Positions 10,359-21,433 of a stretch of 64,000 bases of DNA are shown piece after piece. The notes under the pieces were generated by a model, which saw nothing but the letters and a program-made list of their open reading frames with translations, searched no databases and had not been told where the DNA came from. The position numbers were made by a program, and so were the translations under genes. Position 1 is the stretch's first letter. Each line of letters begins with the position of its first letter. The DNA is from Micromonospora globbae (GTDB taxonomy: Bacteria; Actinomycetota; Actinomycetes; Mycobacteriales; Micromonosporaceae): positions 62,001 to 126,000 of the forward strand of contig NZ_RAQQ01000002.1 of assembly GCF_003610785.1 (NCBI RefSeq). The letters are read 5' to 3'.

Positions 10359-11417
10359 TCAGGCCGGGCGGGCCCCGTCGGACAGCACGGCGGCCGTCTC
10401 GTCGGGGGCGCCGGCCAGCACCTTCGCCTGCTGTGGCCAGGTGGCCAGCCCGGGTGCCGCGCGCAGGCCGGCGTTGCGGATGAGCGTCCGCAGCGCCGCC
10501 TCGTCGAGTTCGGCCAGCTCCCGGAAGGTGCGGATGCCGGCGGCCTGCAGCGCCGCGGCCATCTTCGGCCCGATGCCCTGGATGCGGCGGAAGTCGTCCA
10601 CCTCGACGGTGGCGGCGGCCATCGGGCGGACGGGCGGGGTGGCCACCCCGGAACGGCGGCGCGGCGTGGCCGCCGGAGCCGCATCCGCGCCGGCCGGCTC
10701 ACCGTCGGGGACCGAGGCACCGCCAGCCCCGTCGGCGGGCGCCCCGGTCGCGGCCGGGCCACCGGCCGTGGCGACCTCGGGGCGGCCGGAGGCCGCGGTC
10801 GTCTCGGCCGGGTCGGCGGGAATCGCCGTCTCCGGCCGGTCGGCCTCCGCGGTGGTCTCCACCCGGTCCGCGGCGACCGTCGGCGCGGTGTCGCTCCGCG
10901 CGGCGTCCGGCGCGGTCGCGGGCTCGGCGTCCGCCGGCTCGGTGACCGTCGTGGCCGCGGCCTCGGCCGGGGACGCCGCGGCGGACGTGTCGGCGGCCCC
11001 GGTGCGCTCCGCCGGCGGGACCGCGCGCGGCTCGGGGACCGGGTCGCCGGTCAGCGCCATGTCGGCCGGGTCGACCGTCGCCGGGGAGTCGTCCACGGCC
11101 GTTCCGCCGGTCGGCACGGCGGCCGGCTCGTCGGTGACGGCCGTCGTCGTGCCGGACGGCTCGTCGGTGACCGCGCTGGGCGCGGTGGTCGGCTCGTCCG
11201 CGACCGCGCTCGGCGTCGGGTCGACCGTCGCGGCGGGCCGGTCCGGGTCGACGGTGGCGTCCGGCGCCGGGGCGGTACGCACCGCGACCGGCTCAGCGTC
11301 CACGGTGGGCGTACCGGCGTCGTGTGCGTCCCGCCGGCCGCGCACCGCCCACCCGGCGGCGAACCCGAGCAGCAGAACCAGTATCACTGTCAGCGAGTGC
11401 CCGAAGGACCACGCCAC
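10359..11417 (-). CDS. membrane-anchored helix-hairpin-helix domain protein
   Basis: Starts at GTG 11417 after GGGAGG; the frame is open far upstream through other genes, so the start rests on the ribosome site. The 352-residue product has one N-terminal membrane segment (residues about 8-24, SLTVILVLLLGFAAGWAVRG) and a long Ala/Thr/Pro/Glu-rich disordered tether (about 30-275). The C-terminal helix-hairpin-helix (about 285-345) contains FRRIQGIGPKMAAALQAAGI and a second similar repeat. The C-terminal module matches the DUF4332/predicted 5'-nuclease-like HhH family seen in many actinobacterial membrane proteins. It may tether DNA or a partner near the membrane; no nuclease residues are evident. 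Confidence 0.8.
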   Translation of the reverse strand: MAWSFGHSLTVILVLLLGFAAGWAVRGRRDAHDAGTPTVDAEPVAVRTAPAPDATVDPDRPAATVDPTPSAVADEPTTAPSAVTDEPSGTTTAVTDEPAAVPTGGTAVDDSPATVDPADMALTGDPVPEPRAVPPAERTGAADTSAAASPAEAAATTVTEPADAEPATAPDAARSDTAPTVAADRVETTAEADRPETAIPADPAETTAASGRPEVATAGGPAATGAPADGAGGASVPDGEPAGADAAPAATPRRRSGVATPPVRPMAAATVEVDDFRRIQGIGPKMAAALQAAGIRTFRELAELDEAALRTLIRNAGLRAAPGLATWPQQAKVLAGAPDETAAVLSDGARPA

Positions 11418-11656
11418 GGCAGACCTCCCTCTCACCTCGTCGATGTGTCGTGCGAGAAAAAACCCGCCGCAGCTTCGCATACGCGCGGTCGGTGCGACAG
11501 GGAGGCACGGGTACCCAACCGGGGTGCGGGACGGGCGGGCACGGGTGGTGCCCGAGGTGCGACGGAGCGTGCCGTGCCGGGTGCCGGACGGCCCACCGGG
11601 CGGGTACGGACGGTCGCCGGTCGGGCAGCCGGCGCGGTCCGGTCGGGCACGGGGAC

Positions 11657-11684
11657 GACCCCGACGCCACCGGGCGTCGGGGTC
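11657..11684 (-). terminator. terminator of the minus-strand polyketide tailoring genes
   Basis: GACCCCGACGCC (11657-11668) pairs perfectly with 11673-11684 over a 4-nt loop, 14 bp past the FAD monooxygenase stop on the minus strand. Confidence 0.75.
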
Positions 11685-11698
11685 GCGTGGACCGGGCC

Positions 11699-13048
11699 TC
11701 AGTCCTCCTCGCCCCGGTAGGTGTAGAAGTCGTCGACGAACCGGCGGCGCAGTGCCGGCACCCGGCTCGTGACGCCGAAGTAGCCGCGGGCGCCGAGCAG
11801 GGCGAGCCGGCCGACGACGGGCTTGTACAGCCGGTCGTCCCCGTTGGTGCCGCTGCGGTTCAGCGAGTCGGCGACCCGGGCGAAGCCGTACGGCAGCATG
11901 GCGGCCTCGTAGTCGGCGACGGCCTGCACGAGCGTCTTCTCGCCGGCCGCGGCGAGCCGCACCTGCCGGCACAGCAGCGCGGCGTCGCGCAGCGCGGTGT
12001 TCGCGCCGACCCCGCGGCCGGGGGTCATCGTGTGGATGGCGTCGCCGAGCAGCGTCACCGTGGTGCTCTTCCACGGTGGCACCGGCTCGGTGGTGGTGAC
12101 GCGGATCGGCAGCGCGCTGGCCGGGTCGGCGCGGGTCAGCAGCTCCCGCAGGTGCGGGTGCCAGGAGCGGGTGAGGTCCAGCGCGACCGCCACCAGGTCG
12201 TCGCCGCGCCGCTGCATGACGTCGTCGGGGAACCGGCGCGCCGTGCTCCAGACGACGAGGTTGATGTTGTCCCGGGTGGGGTCGTGGGCGCGCCCGTGCC
12301 AGCGGGACAGCACGGCGGCGTCGGCGGGGGTGACGTCGGGTTTGAGCCGGCCGTCGGCGTCCCACTTGAAGTCCATGACGTGCAGCACGCCCATGATCCC
12401 TCCGGTGCCGAAGATCAGCGAGATGCCGCGTTGGAGCTGTTCCGGCAGGAGCGAGCGGGTGTGCGGGGTCAGCGGGATGCGGGTGGCGATGTTGACCGTG
12501 CCGGCGTCGCGGGTGACCGCGTGCGGCAGGTACTGCCGGCGGACCGCCGAGTGGGTGCCGTCCGCGGCGACGAGCAGGTCGCCGGTGTCGCTCGTGCCGT
12601 CGGCGAAGTACGCGGTGACCGTGCCGTCGTCGCGCTGCTCGTAGCGGGTGAACGTCTTGTCGAAGTGGACGGTGTCCTCCATGCCGGTGAGCAGGACCTG
12701 GCGCAGGGTCATCCGGGCCACCGACCGTTCGGTGTCGACGGGATGGGTGTCCGGGCGCAGCTCGAAGGACGCCGTGCGGCGCATGCGTTGGGTGATGACG
12801 TTGAACCAGCGGGGCGAGCGGGCGCACGTGGCCAGGTAGATGTCGAACAGCTCCGGCGGCAGGCACTCCCGCAGCGCGCGGCTGCCGGTGGGGCCGATGC
12901 CGACGCGGTAGCCGAGCAGCCCTTCGCCGCGGGTGCGGTACCGCTCGTAGACGGCGACGTCGATCCCGGCCCGGCGCAGCCCGTGCGCGAGGCACAGGCC
13001 GCCGGTGCCGGCGCCGATGACGAGCACGCGCGGCGCGGTGGCGGACAC
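11699..13048 (-). CDS. FAD-dependent aromatic monooxygenase (PHBH fold), polyketide tailoring
   Basis: The 449-residue product starts MSATAPRVLVIGAGTGGLCL, a Rossmann GxGxxG dinucleotide-binding motif. It also has LLVAADGTHSAVRR (the DG motif) near residue 160 and LLGDAIHTMTPGRGVGANTA (the GD/FAD-ribityl motif) near residue 330. These define group A flavin monooxygenases that hydroxylate aromatic rings using NAD(P)H and O2. It lies 9 bp after a TcmI-type cyclase gene and probably shares an operon with it and the SARP gene. WhiE ORFVIII is the expected functional analogue in spore-pigment clusters. Confidence 0.9.
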   Translation of the reverse strand: MSATAPRVLVIGAGTGGLCLAHGLRRAGIDVAVYERYRTRGEGLLGYRVGIGPTGSRALRECLPPELFDIYLATCARSPRWFNVITQRMRRTASFELRPDTHPVDTERSVARMTLRQVLLTGMEDTVHFDKTFTRYEQRDDGTVTAYFADGTSDTGDLLVAADGTHSAVRRQYLPHAVTRDAGTVNIATRIPLTPHTRSLLPEQLQRGISLIFGTGGIMGVLHVMDFKWDADGRLKPDVTPADAAVLSRWHGRAHDPTRDNINLVVWSTARRFPDDVMQRRGDDLVAVALDLTRSWHPHLRELLTRADPASALPIRVTTTEPVPPWKSTTVTLLGDAIHTMTPGRGVGANTALRDAALLCRQVRLAAAGEKTLVQAVADYEAAMLPYGFARVADSLNRSGTNGDDRLYKPVVGRLALLGARGYFGVTSRVPALRRRFVDDFYTYRGEED

Positions 13049-13057
13049 GGCGGCCCC

Positions 13058-13405
13058 TCAGCCGGCCGGGCGGGGGACGGGCGCGCCGGCCGCGTCCCAG
13101 CGGTAGAAGCAGCCGGCGATGGCGTCGCGGGGGGAGCGCCAGGTTGGCAGGTACGGCGAGGTGTGCGCGGAGAGCCGCTCGTTGACCTTCCGGTAGAGCG
13201 GGTGGTTGCGCGCCTCGGCGAGGGCCTCCGGGTCGACGTCGGCGGTCTCCATCAGGTGTACGAAGACGTCGTGCAGGCAGTAGAGGGACCGGTGGGTGAC
13301 GCCGGTCAGTCCGGGCAGCTCGGTCGCGTCGGACTCGGCGAAGATCTGGGCCACCCGGCCCTCCGCGCCGGGGGCGATCCTGCTGACGATCAGTAGACGG
13401 CTCAT
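13058..13405 (-). CDS. TcmI-type polyketide cyclase, copy 1
   Basis: ATG 13405 is chosen because the product then starts MSRLLIVSRIAPGAEGRVAQ, the usual N-terminus of this family; the longer frame begins upstream without need. The 115-residue size and motifs ATELPGLTGVTHRSLYCLHD, HLMET and [16 protein letters not shown] match the small ferredoxin-like polyketide cyclases (TcmI, WhiE ORFVII). These close the later rings of aromatic polyketides. It is clearly paralogous to the divergent gene at 14759, sharing ESDATELP and PTWRSPRDA. Confidence 0.92.
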   Translation of the reverse strand: MSRLLIVSRIAPGAEGRVAQIFAESDATELPGLTGVTHRSLYCLHDVFVHLMETADVDPEALAEARNHPLYRKVNERLSAHTSPYLPTWRSPRDAIAGCFYRWDAAGAPVPRPAG

Positions 13406-13489
13406 GGGACCCCTTCCGCCGGTGGCCCCCGCCGGGAGCCACGGGACTGCTGTGCCGCCCACCGTGCCCGCCGGCCTGTCACCTGCCCG

Positions 13490-14332
13490 TCACGCGTTGC
13501 GGCGCTGCGGTGACGGCGGGCGGGCCGGTCCCGTCGCCGCACGGGCGGGCGGCCCCGTACGGTGGCGGGCCGCGGGGGCGCCGTCGCGGCTGGCGCGGCG
13601 GATCGGGGCGAGCGTGTCGTCGAGCAGCGCGCACATGGCCGGCGACGGTTCCAGCCGCAGTTCGCGCCGGAGCAGGTCGCGGTAGACGTAGAAGGCGTGC
13701 ACCGCCTCGAACGCGTTCCCCTCGGCGAGGTGGATGCGCACCACGAGGCGGTGCGGGGTCTCGCGGAGCGGCTCTGCCGCCATGGCCTCCAGCGCGGCCT
13801 CGAGCGCCTCGCCGTGCCGGCCCGCGGCGAGGTGCTGCCCGGCCACCTGTTCCAGCATGTGCAGGCGGAGCTGGCGCAGGCGTTCGCGTTCCAGCAGGAC
13901 CCAGTCGTCGTACCAGCCGGGGAGCAGGTCGTGCCGGCCCGCCGCGAGCGCCCGGGCCGTGCAGCGGGGGTCGTCGCCGTCGCGTACGCGGGTGGCCGTG
14001 CCGACCAGCTCGTCGACGTCGAGGCGTACGGACGGGTCCAGCCGCACGGTGTCGCCGCTGACGGTCAGGGGGCAGCAGGGATCCTGGCGTAGCCGCCACA
14101 GGGCGGTGCGCAGCGACGACAGCGCCCGCTCCTCCGGCGCGTCGGGCCACAGCAGGCCGGCCAGCTGGCAGCGGGTGGCGCCGGGGCGCAGCCCGATGAG
14201 CGCGATCACCCGCTGGAGGCCGCGGGGCACGACCACCGGCCGGTCGCCGTGCAGGAGCCGGAAGCCACCGAGCAGGTGCAGCGACACCGCGCCGGGACGG
14301 CCCCCGGTCGGCACGGACGGATCAGCGGCCAC
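13490..14332 (-). CDS. SARP-family pathway-specific activator
   Basis: GTG 14332 is my preferred start (a G-rich site lies just upstream and the preceding frame is low-complexity), giving 280 residues; the frame is open to 14470. An N-terminal OmpR-type winged helix (about residues 17-110: VSLHLLGGFRLLHGDRPVVV ... LSSLRTALWRLRQD) is followed by a bacterial transcriptional activation (BTAD) domain (about 115-260). This is the minimal SARP layout without an ATPase. Such proteins activate antibiotic and pigment clusters by binding heptameric repeats near -35. It sits between the cyclase and the divergent main operon, so it is the obvious cluster activator. Confidence 0.9.
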   Translation of the reverse strand: MAADPSVPTGGRPGAVSLHLLGGFRLLHGDRPVVVPRGLQRVIALIGLRPGATRCQLAGLLWPDAPEERALSSLRTALWRLRQDPCCPLTVSGDTVRLDPSVRLDVDELVGTATRVRDGDDPRCTARALAAGRHDLLPGWYDDWVLLERERLRQLRLHMLEQVAGQHLAAGRHGEALEAALEAMAAEPLRETPHRLVVRIHLAEGNAFEAVHAFYVYRDLLRRELRLEPSPAMCALLDDTLAPIRRASRDGAPAARHRTGPPARAATGPARPPSPQRRNA

Positions 14333-14758
14333 GGCGGCACCCCCTGCGGAACGCGTGTCCCGACTGTCTGCTGTGTCCCGGCGCGGCTGCCCACGACACC
14401 GCTGCCGTCGGGTCGCGGTGGGCGCGGCGTCGCGCCGGGCGGCCGGGCTGACCGGGACGAAGATTATCAATAAGTGTCACTCTGGGTCAATGGTGGTGCC
14501 GGTGCCGGCGGTCCCTGCCCGGAGACCATGAGATGTGCTCTGAACTGCGAATAGTTACCGCCGGGACGATCGGCGGGAGGCAACGGCGCATAGCCGGTAC
14601 ACAGCTTACGTCAACGCAGCGTCACCATGGATCGTCCCCGATGCACCCCCGGCGGTGACGCCGCCGTGACGAGCGCCGCCGCATCGTGGCCGCAGTCGTC
14701 CGGCTCGTCCGGCGCCGGCGGGCGCGGCCGGCGGGCGCCGTGGGAGGAGGCCCTGTCC
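14333..14758. promoter_or_regulatory. divergent control region of the polyketide cluster
   Basis: This 426-bp interval separates the SARP gene from the main biosynthetic operon. It contains an unusually AT-rich patch at about 14458-14500 (GATTATCAATAAGTGTCACT) and another at about 14535-14560 (AACTGCGAATAGTTACC). These are the best candidate promoters and SARP sites. I could not define clean heptameric repeats. The segment 14640-14740 is open in the downstream frame but low-complexity. Confidence 0.55.
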
Positions 14759-15099
14759 ATGGATCGTTCGCTGATCGTCGCGAAGGTGGTTCCGACCGCC
14801 GAGGCGCAGGTCGCCGAGATCTTCGCCGAGTCCGACGCCACGGAGCTGCCGCGCCTGGCCGGCGTGCGGCACCGGTCGCTGTACCGGCTGCACGACCTGT
14901 ACGTGCACCTGCTGGAGACCGAGCTGCCCGGTGACGAGGCCGTGCGGGCCGCGCGGGAGCACCCGGAGTTCGACCGGGTCAGCGCGCGGCTGCGACCGTA
15001 CGTCTCGCCGTACTCCCCGACCTGGCGCTCGCCGCGCGACGCCATGGCGCGCTGCTTCTACCGCTTCGACGCCCCCGCGACCGCCGGGGGCGGCCGTGA
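14759..15099 (+). CDS. TcmI-type polyketide cyclase, copy 2, apparent frameshift near its 3' end
   Basis: ATG 14759 follows GGAGGAGG at good spacing. Residues 1-109 match copy 1 ([37 protein letters not shown]). After that the frame has no stop; it runs on out of frame across the whole carboxylase gene. A G5 run at 15086-15090 lies exactly where copy 1 ends. One extra base there would give ...GGRP followed by TGA at 15097-15099, overlapping the GTG of the next gene as GTGA, the junction style used throughout this operon. I therefore infer a one-base loss (natural, assembly error or -1 slippage) and annotate to that TGA. The function should be late ring closure. Confidence 0.8.
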
Positions 15100-16826
15100 C
15101 CGCCACCGCCCCCCGCGAGGAGCAGCTCTGGTCGCGCTGCGCCGGCTGCGCCACCCTGCTCTACCGCAAGCGGCTGCGCCGCAACCTCGACGTCTGCCCC
15201 GAGTGCGGGGCGCACGCCCGGCTCAGCGCGCCGGACCGGCTGCGGCAGCTCGTCGACCCGGGCTCGTTCCGGCCGCTGCCCGACCCGCCCGCCGACGTCG
15301 ACCCGATCGGCTTCGTCGACGTGGTGCCGTACCCGCACCGGCTCACCGCCGCGCGGGCCGGCACCGGGCTCGGCGAGGCGGTGGTCTGCGGCACCGCCAC
15401 CCTCGGTGGGCACCCGGCCGCCCTCGCCGTCATGGACTTCCGCTTCCTCGGCGGCAGCCTCGGCTGCGCCGTCGGCGAGCTGATCACCCGGGCGGCGGAA
15501 CGCGCCCTCGACGACCGGGTGCCGCTGATCCTCGTGACCGCCTCCGGCGGGGCGCGGATGCAGGAGGGCGTGCTGTCGCTCATGCAGATGGCCACCGTGA
15601 GCCAGGCCGTCGCCGCGCTGCGGGAGGCGGGGCTGCTCACGGTCAGCGTGCTCACCGACCCGACGTACGGCGGGGTGGCGGCCTCCTTCGCCACCAACAC
15701 CGACGTGGTGGTCGCCGAGAGCGGCGCCCGGATGGGTTTCGCCGGGCCCCGGGTGATCCGGCAGGTCACCGGCCGGGCGCTGCCGGAGGGCTTCCAGACC
15801 GCCGACTTCCTGCTCCGGCACGGGCAGGTCGACATGGTCGTGCCCCGCCGCGCACTGCGGGCCCGGCTCGTGGCGCTGCTCGCCGCGGCCCGGGGCGGGC
15901 GGACGCCGGCGCCCGGACCGGGCGACCCGGCCGCGCCGGCGGCCCGCCGGCCCGTACCCCGCCAGCAGCCGGCCGGCGCGGGCCGCGACACCGCCCCGGC
16001 GGACGCGACCGACGGCGACCCCTGGGCGACCGTACGGCTGGCCCGGCACCCGGGCCGACCGACCACCCTGGACTACCTGGACTCCGCGTTCGACGGCTTC
16101 GTCGAACTGCACGGCGACCGGCTCGGCGGCGACTGCCCGGCCGTGGTCGGCGGCCTCGCCCGGCTCGACGGCCGGCCGGTCATGGTGATCGGCCACCAGA
16201 AGGGGCACACGACCGCCGAACTGGTCGCCCGCAACTTCGGCATGGCCAGCCCGGCGGGGCACCGCAAGGCCCTGCGGCTCATGCGCCTCGCCGCCCGGTG
16301 GGGCCTGCCGGTGGTCACGCTCGTGGACACGCCCGGCGCGGATCCGGGCGTCGGCGCGGAGGAACAGGGGCAGGCCGCCGCCATCGCGGAGAGCATCCTC
16401 GCGCTCACGGTGCTTCCCACCCCGGTCGTCGCCGTCATCACCGGCGAAGGGGGCAGCGGTGGGGCGCTGGCCCTCGCGGTGGCCGACCGGGTGCTGATGC
16501 TCGCGCACGCCGTCTACTCGGTGATCAGCCCGGAGGGCTGCGCCGCGATCCTCTGGCCGGACCGGTCGGCGGCTCCCCAGGCGGCGCGGGCGCTGCGGCT
16601 CACCGCGCCGGACCTGCACCGGCTCGGCGTGGTGGACGAGATCGTGCCGGAGCCACCGGGCGCGGCGCACGACGACCCGCAGGCGACGGCCGTCGCCGTG
16701 CGCGACGCGGTGCGCGCCAACCTGCTGCCGCTGCTCGACGTGCCGCCGGCGACCCTGGTCCGCCGGCGGCGCCAGCGGTTCCGGCGCTTCGGCGCCGCCC
16801 GCGCCGCGGCCGGGGGTGTGCGGTGA
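15096..16826 (+). CDS. accDA: acetyl-CoA carboxylase carboxyltransferase, fused beta-alpha (AccD-AccA)
   Basis: GTG 15096 begins a 576-residue protein. Residues about 9-40 form a CxxC...CxxC zinc ribbon (CAGC ... CPEC) typical of AccD. Then comes the beta crotonase-fold half ([20 protein letters not shown]) to about 270, a Pro/Ala linker, and the alpha half (about 310-560: [56 protein letters not shown]). The product transfers carboxyl from biotin to acetyl-CoA, making malonyl-CoA extender units. Fused carboxyltransferases of this type accompany several aromatic polyketide clusters. It overlaps the next gene by GTGA. Confidence 0.92.
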   Translation: MTATAPREEQLWSRCAGCATLLYRKRLRRNLDVCPECGAHARLSAPDRLRQLVDPGSFRPLPDPPADVDPIGFVDVVPYPHRLTAARAGTGLGEAVVCGTATLGGHPAALAVMDFRFLGGSLGCAVGELITRAAERALDDRVPLILVTASGGARMQEGVLSLMQMATVSQAVAALREAGLLTVSVLTDPTYGGVAASFATNTDVVVAESGARMGFAGPRVIRQVTGRALPEGFQTADFLLRHGQVDMVVPRRALRARLVALLAAARGGRTPAPGPGDPAAPAARRPVPRQQPAGAGRDTAPADATDGDPWATVRLARHPGRPTTLDYLDSAFDGFVELHGDRLGGDCPAVVGGLARLDGRPVMVIGHQKGHTTAELVARNFGMASPAGHRKALRLMRLAARWGLPVVTLVDTPGADPGVGAEEQGQAAAIAESILALTVLPTPVVAVITGEGGSGGALALAVADRVLMLAHAVYSVISPEGCAAILWPDRSAAPQAARALRLTAPDLHRLGVVDEIVPEPPGAAHDDPQATAVAVRDAVRANLLPLLDVPPATLVRRRRQRFRRFGAARAAAGGVR

Positions 16827-17362
16827 CCGCCCCCGGGACGGCCGGCCCGGAGACGGCGGCGGCCGACGGCGGCGACCGTCGGGCGGGCACGGACGCCGTC
16901 CTGGCCGGGCTGCGCCGCCACGCCCGGCAACTGGTCGCCGAGCTGGCCGGGCCGGTCCGCCGCGTCCGGCTGCGCAGCGGCGAGACCGTGCTGGAGGTGG
17001 AGTGGCACGGCGCTCCGGTCGCGCCGCCACCGGTCGCGCGGCCGGACGCCGCACCGCCCCCCGCCGACCAACCGGCGGACGGGCCGCGCCCGGCCGAGCG
17101 GTCCCCGGTCCCACCGGCCGCCGAGATGGTCGTCCGCGCGCCGATCGTCGGCACCTTCTACCGGGCGCCGGAGCCCGGGGCGGCTCCCTTCGTGGCCGTC
17201 GGCGACCACGTACGGGCCGGGCAGGTGGTCGGGATCGTCGAGGCGATGAAGTTGATGAACGAGGTCACCGCCGAGCGGGCCGGCCGGGTGACCGCCGTGC
17301 TCGCCGACGACGGCCAGCCGGTGGAGTACGACCAGCCGCTGATCGCGCTGGATCCGGCCTGA
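16823..17362 (+). CDS. accB: biotin carboxyl carrier protein (BCCP)
   Basis: The 179-residue product starts at GTG 16823, overlapping the upstream stop by four bases. The C-terminal biotinyl domain (about residues 104-179) contains [19 protein letters not shown] and the biotin motif EAMKLMNEV with the target lysine at about residue 143. A variable Pro/Ala-rich linker precedes it. It carries the carboxylated biotin between the biotin carboxylase and the fused carboxyltransferase, whose genes flank it. The same frame is open far upstream through the carboxyltransferase gene, but that is out-of-frame sequence. Confidence 0.93.
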   Translation: MTAPGTAGPETAAADGGDRRAGTDAVLAGLRRHARQLVAELAGPVRRVRLRSGETVLEVEWHGAPVAPPPVARPDAAPPPADQPADGPRPAERSPVPPAAEMVVRAPIVGTFYRAPEPGAAPFVAVGDHVRAGQVVGIVEAMKLMNEVTAERAGRVTAVLADDGQPVEYDQPLIALDPA

Positions 17363-17373
17363 GGTGGTGCGGG

Positions 17374-19922
<2,549 letters not shown>

Positions 19923-19926
<4 letters not shown>

Positions 19927-20161
19927 GCGCGAGGAGTGAGCCGGGGTTGCGAGCCCCGCAGTCGCGAACTCAAGGTGGCGCTGTGAGCGCGAGGAGTGAG
20001 CCGGGGTGGCGAGCCCCGCAGTCGCGAACCAAAGGTGGCGCTGTGAGCGCGAGGAGTGAGCCGGGGTGGCGAGCCCCGCAGTCGCGAACTCAAGGTGGCG
20101 CTGTGAGCGCGAGGAGTGAGCCGGGGTGGCGGGCACCGCGGCCGCGAACCGGGGTGGCGTC
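19923..20161 (+). repeat. 60-bp tandem repeat array at a stop/start junction
   Basis: Four contiguous units start at 19923, 19983, 20043 and 20103 (the last is 59 bp). Each opens with GTGAGCGCGAGGAGTGAGCC and includes GCGAGCCCCGCAGTCGCGAA. Units 1 to 3 differ at only a few positions; the fourth is diverged in its second half. GCGTCGTGA precedes the array (the cupin stop) and also follows it (the KS-alpha GTG start at 20162). The array thus looks inserted into what was a single GTGA stop-start overlap. Units are multiples of three and remain open in frame, encoding a 20-residue repeat, but I do not regard this as a protein gene. Each unit carries GAGGAG, a potential ribosome site. Confidence 0.9.
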
Positions 20162-21433
20162 GTGACCGGGCGCCGCACGGTGGTGACCGGGATCGGCGTG
20201 GTCGCCCCGGGCGGCGCCACCCGCGACCGGTTCTGGAAGTCGATCACCGAGGGGCGCACGGCGACCCGGCGGATCACGTTCTTCGATCCGTCGCCGTTCC
20301 GCTCCCGCATCGCCGCCGAGTGCGACTTCGACCCGGTCGCCGCCGGGCTCACGGCGGCCGACCGGCGGCGCGCCGACCGGTACGTGCAGTTCGCGCTCGC
20401 CTGCGCCGACGAGGCGCTCGCCGACGCCGGACTCACGCTCACCGACGCCGAACGCGACCGCGCCGGGGTAGTGCTCGGCACGGCGGTGGGCGGCACCATG
20501 GCGCTGGAACAGGCGTACGTGAGGGTCAGCGACTCCGGCCGGCGCTGGCTCGTCGACCCCGGCCGCGGTGGCCCGTTCCTCTACCAGGCGCTCGTGCCCA
20601 GCAGCCTGGCCGCCGACGTGGCCTGCCGGCACGGGCTGCACGGCCCGGCCCAGGTCGTCTCCACCGGCTGCACCTCCGGCATCGACGCCATCGGGTACGC
20701 CCACCAGCTGATCGCCGACGGCGAGGCGGACGTGGTGCTGGCCGGCGCCGCCGACTCGCCGATCTCGCCGGTCACCGTCGCCTCGTTCGACGCCATCAAG
20801 GCGACCAGCCCGGACAACGACGACCCGGCGCACGCCTCGCGCCCGTTCGACGCCGACCGGCACGGGTTCGTCCTCGCCGAGGGCGCCGCCGTGCTGGTGC
20901 TGGAGGAGGCCGGGCACGCCCGGCGGCGCGGCGCGCACGTCTACTGCGAGGTGGCCGGGTACGCGAGCCACAGCAACGGCTACCACATGACCGGCCTGCG
21001 GCCCGACGGCGTGGAGATGGCGCTGGCCATCACGGCGGCGCTGCGGCAGGCCCGGCTCGCCCCCGAGCAGGTCTCCTACATCAGCGCGCACGGTTCGGGC
21101 ACCCGGCAGAACGACCGGCACGAGACCGCCGCGTTCAAGCGCGCGCTGGGCGAGGTCGCGTACCGGGTGCCGGTCAGCTCGATCAAGTCGATGGTCGGGC
21201 ACTCGCTCGGCGCCATCGGCTCGATCGAGATGGCGGCCTGCGCGCTGGCCATCGAGTTCGGCGTCGTGCCGCCCACCGCCAACTGGACCACCCGGGACCC
21301 GGAGTGCGACCTGGACTACGTGCCGAACGAGGCGCGCGAGCTGCCCGTCGACGTCGCCCTCTCGGTGGGCAGCGGCTTCGGCGGCTTCCAGTCCGCGATG
21401 ATCTTCCGTCGTCTGTCGAAGGCGGCCACGTGA
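20162..21433 (+). CDS. type II PKS ketosynthase alpha subunit
   Basis: Starts at GTG 20162 immediately after the repeat array and gives 423 residues. The catalytic triad of a KS is intact: Cys170 in [15 protein letters not shown], the first His in [18 protein letters not shown], and [18 protein letters not shown] with Lys and the second His. It condenses malonyl-ACP units as a heterodimer with the chain length factor encoded next, which its stop overlaps as GTGA. Similarity of motifs to WhiE ORFIII and other long-chain (about C24) aromatic KS proteins is my impression and needs alignment. Confidence 0.95.
   Translation: MTGRRTVVTGIGVVAPGGATRDRFWKSITEGRTATRRITFFDPSPFRSRIAAECDFDPVAAGLTAADRRRADRYVQFALACADEALADAGLTLTDAERDRAGVVLGTAVGGTMALEQAYVRVSDSGRRWLVDPGRGGPFLYQALVPSSLAADVACRHGLHGPAQVVSTGCTSGIDAIGYAHQLIADGEADVVLAGAADSPISPVTVASFDAIKATSPDNDDPAHASRPFDADRHGFVLAEGAAVLVLEEAGHARRRGAHVYCEVAGYASHSNGYHMTGLRPDGVEMALAITAALRQARLAPEQVSYISAHGSGTRQNDRHETAAFKRALGEVAYRVPVSSIKSMVGHSLGAIGSIEMAACALAIEFGVVPPTANWTTRDPECDLDYVPNEARELPVDVALSVGSGFGGFQSAMIFRRLSKAAT

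Noticed and set aside
10359..13442. A 1027-codon minus-strand frame ending as the helix-hairpin-helix protein
   Set aside because: The N-terminal two-thirds is the antiphase of the FAD monooxygenase and cyclase genes; the true start is GTG 11417.
14458..14500. SARP heptamer repeats in the polyketide divergent region
   Set aside because: AT-rich patches are clear, but I could not align regularly spaced heptamers with confidence, so only a general control region is annotated.
14627..17362. A single 911-codon open frame covering the second TcmI cyclase and BCCP
   Set aside because: The middle 1.7 kb is the wrong frame of the carboxyltransferase gene (Arg/Pro/Ala-rich, no domains). It arises from the cyclase stop being lost and BCCP lying in the same phase, not from a real fusion.
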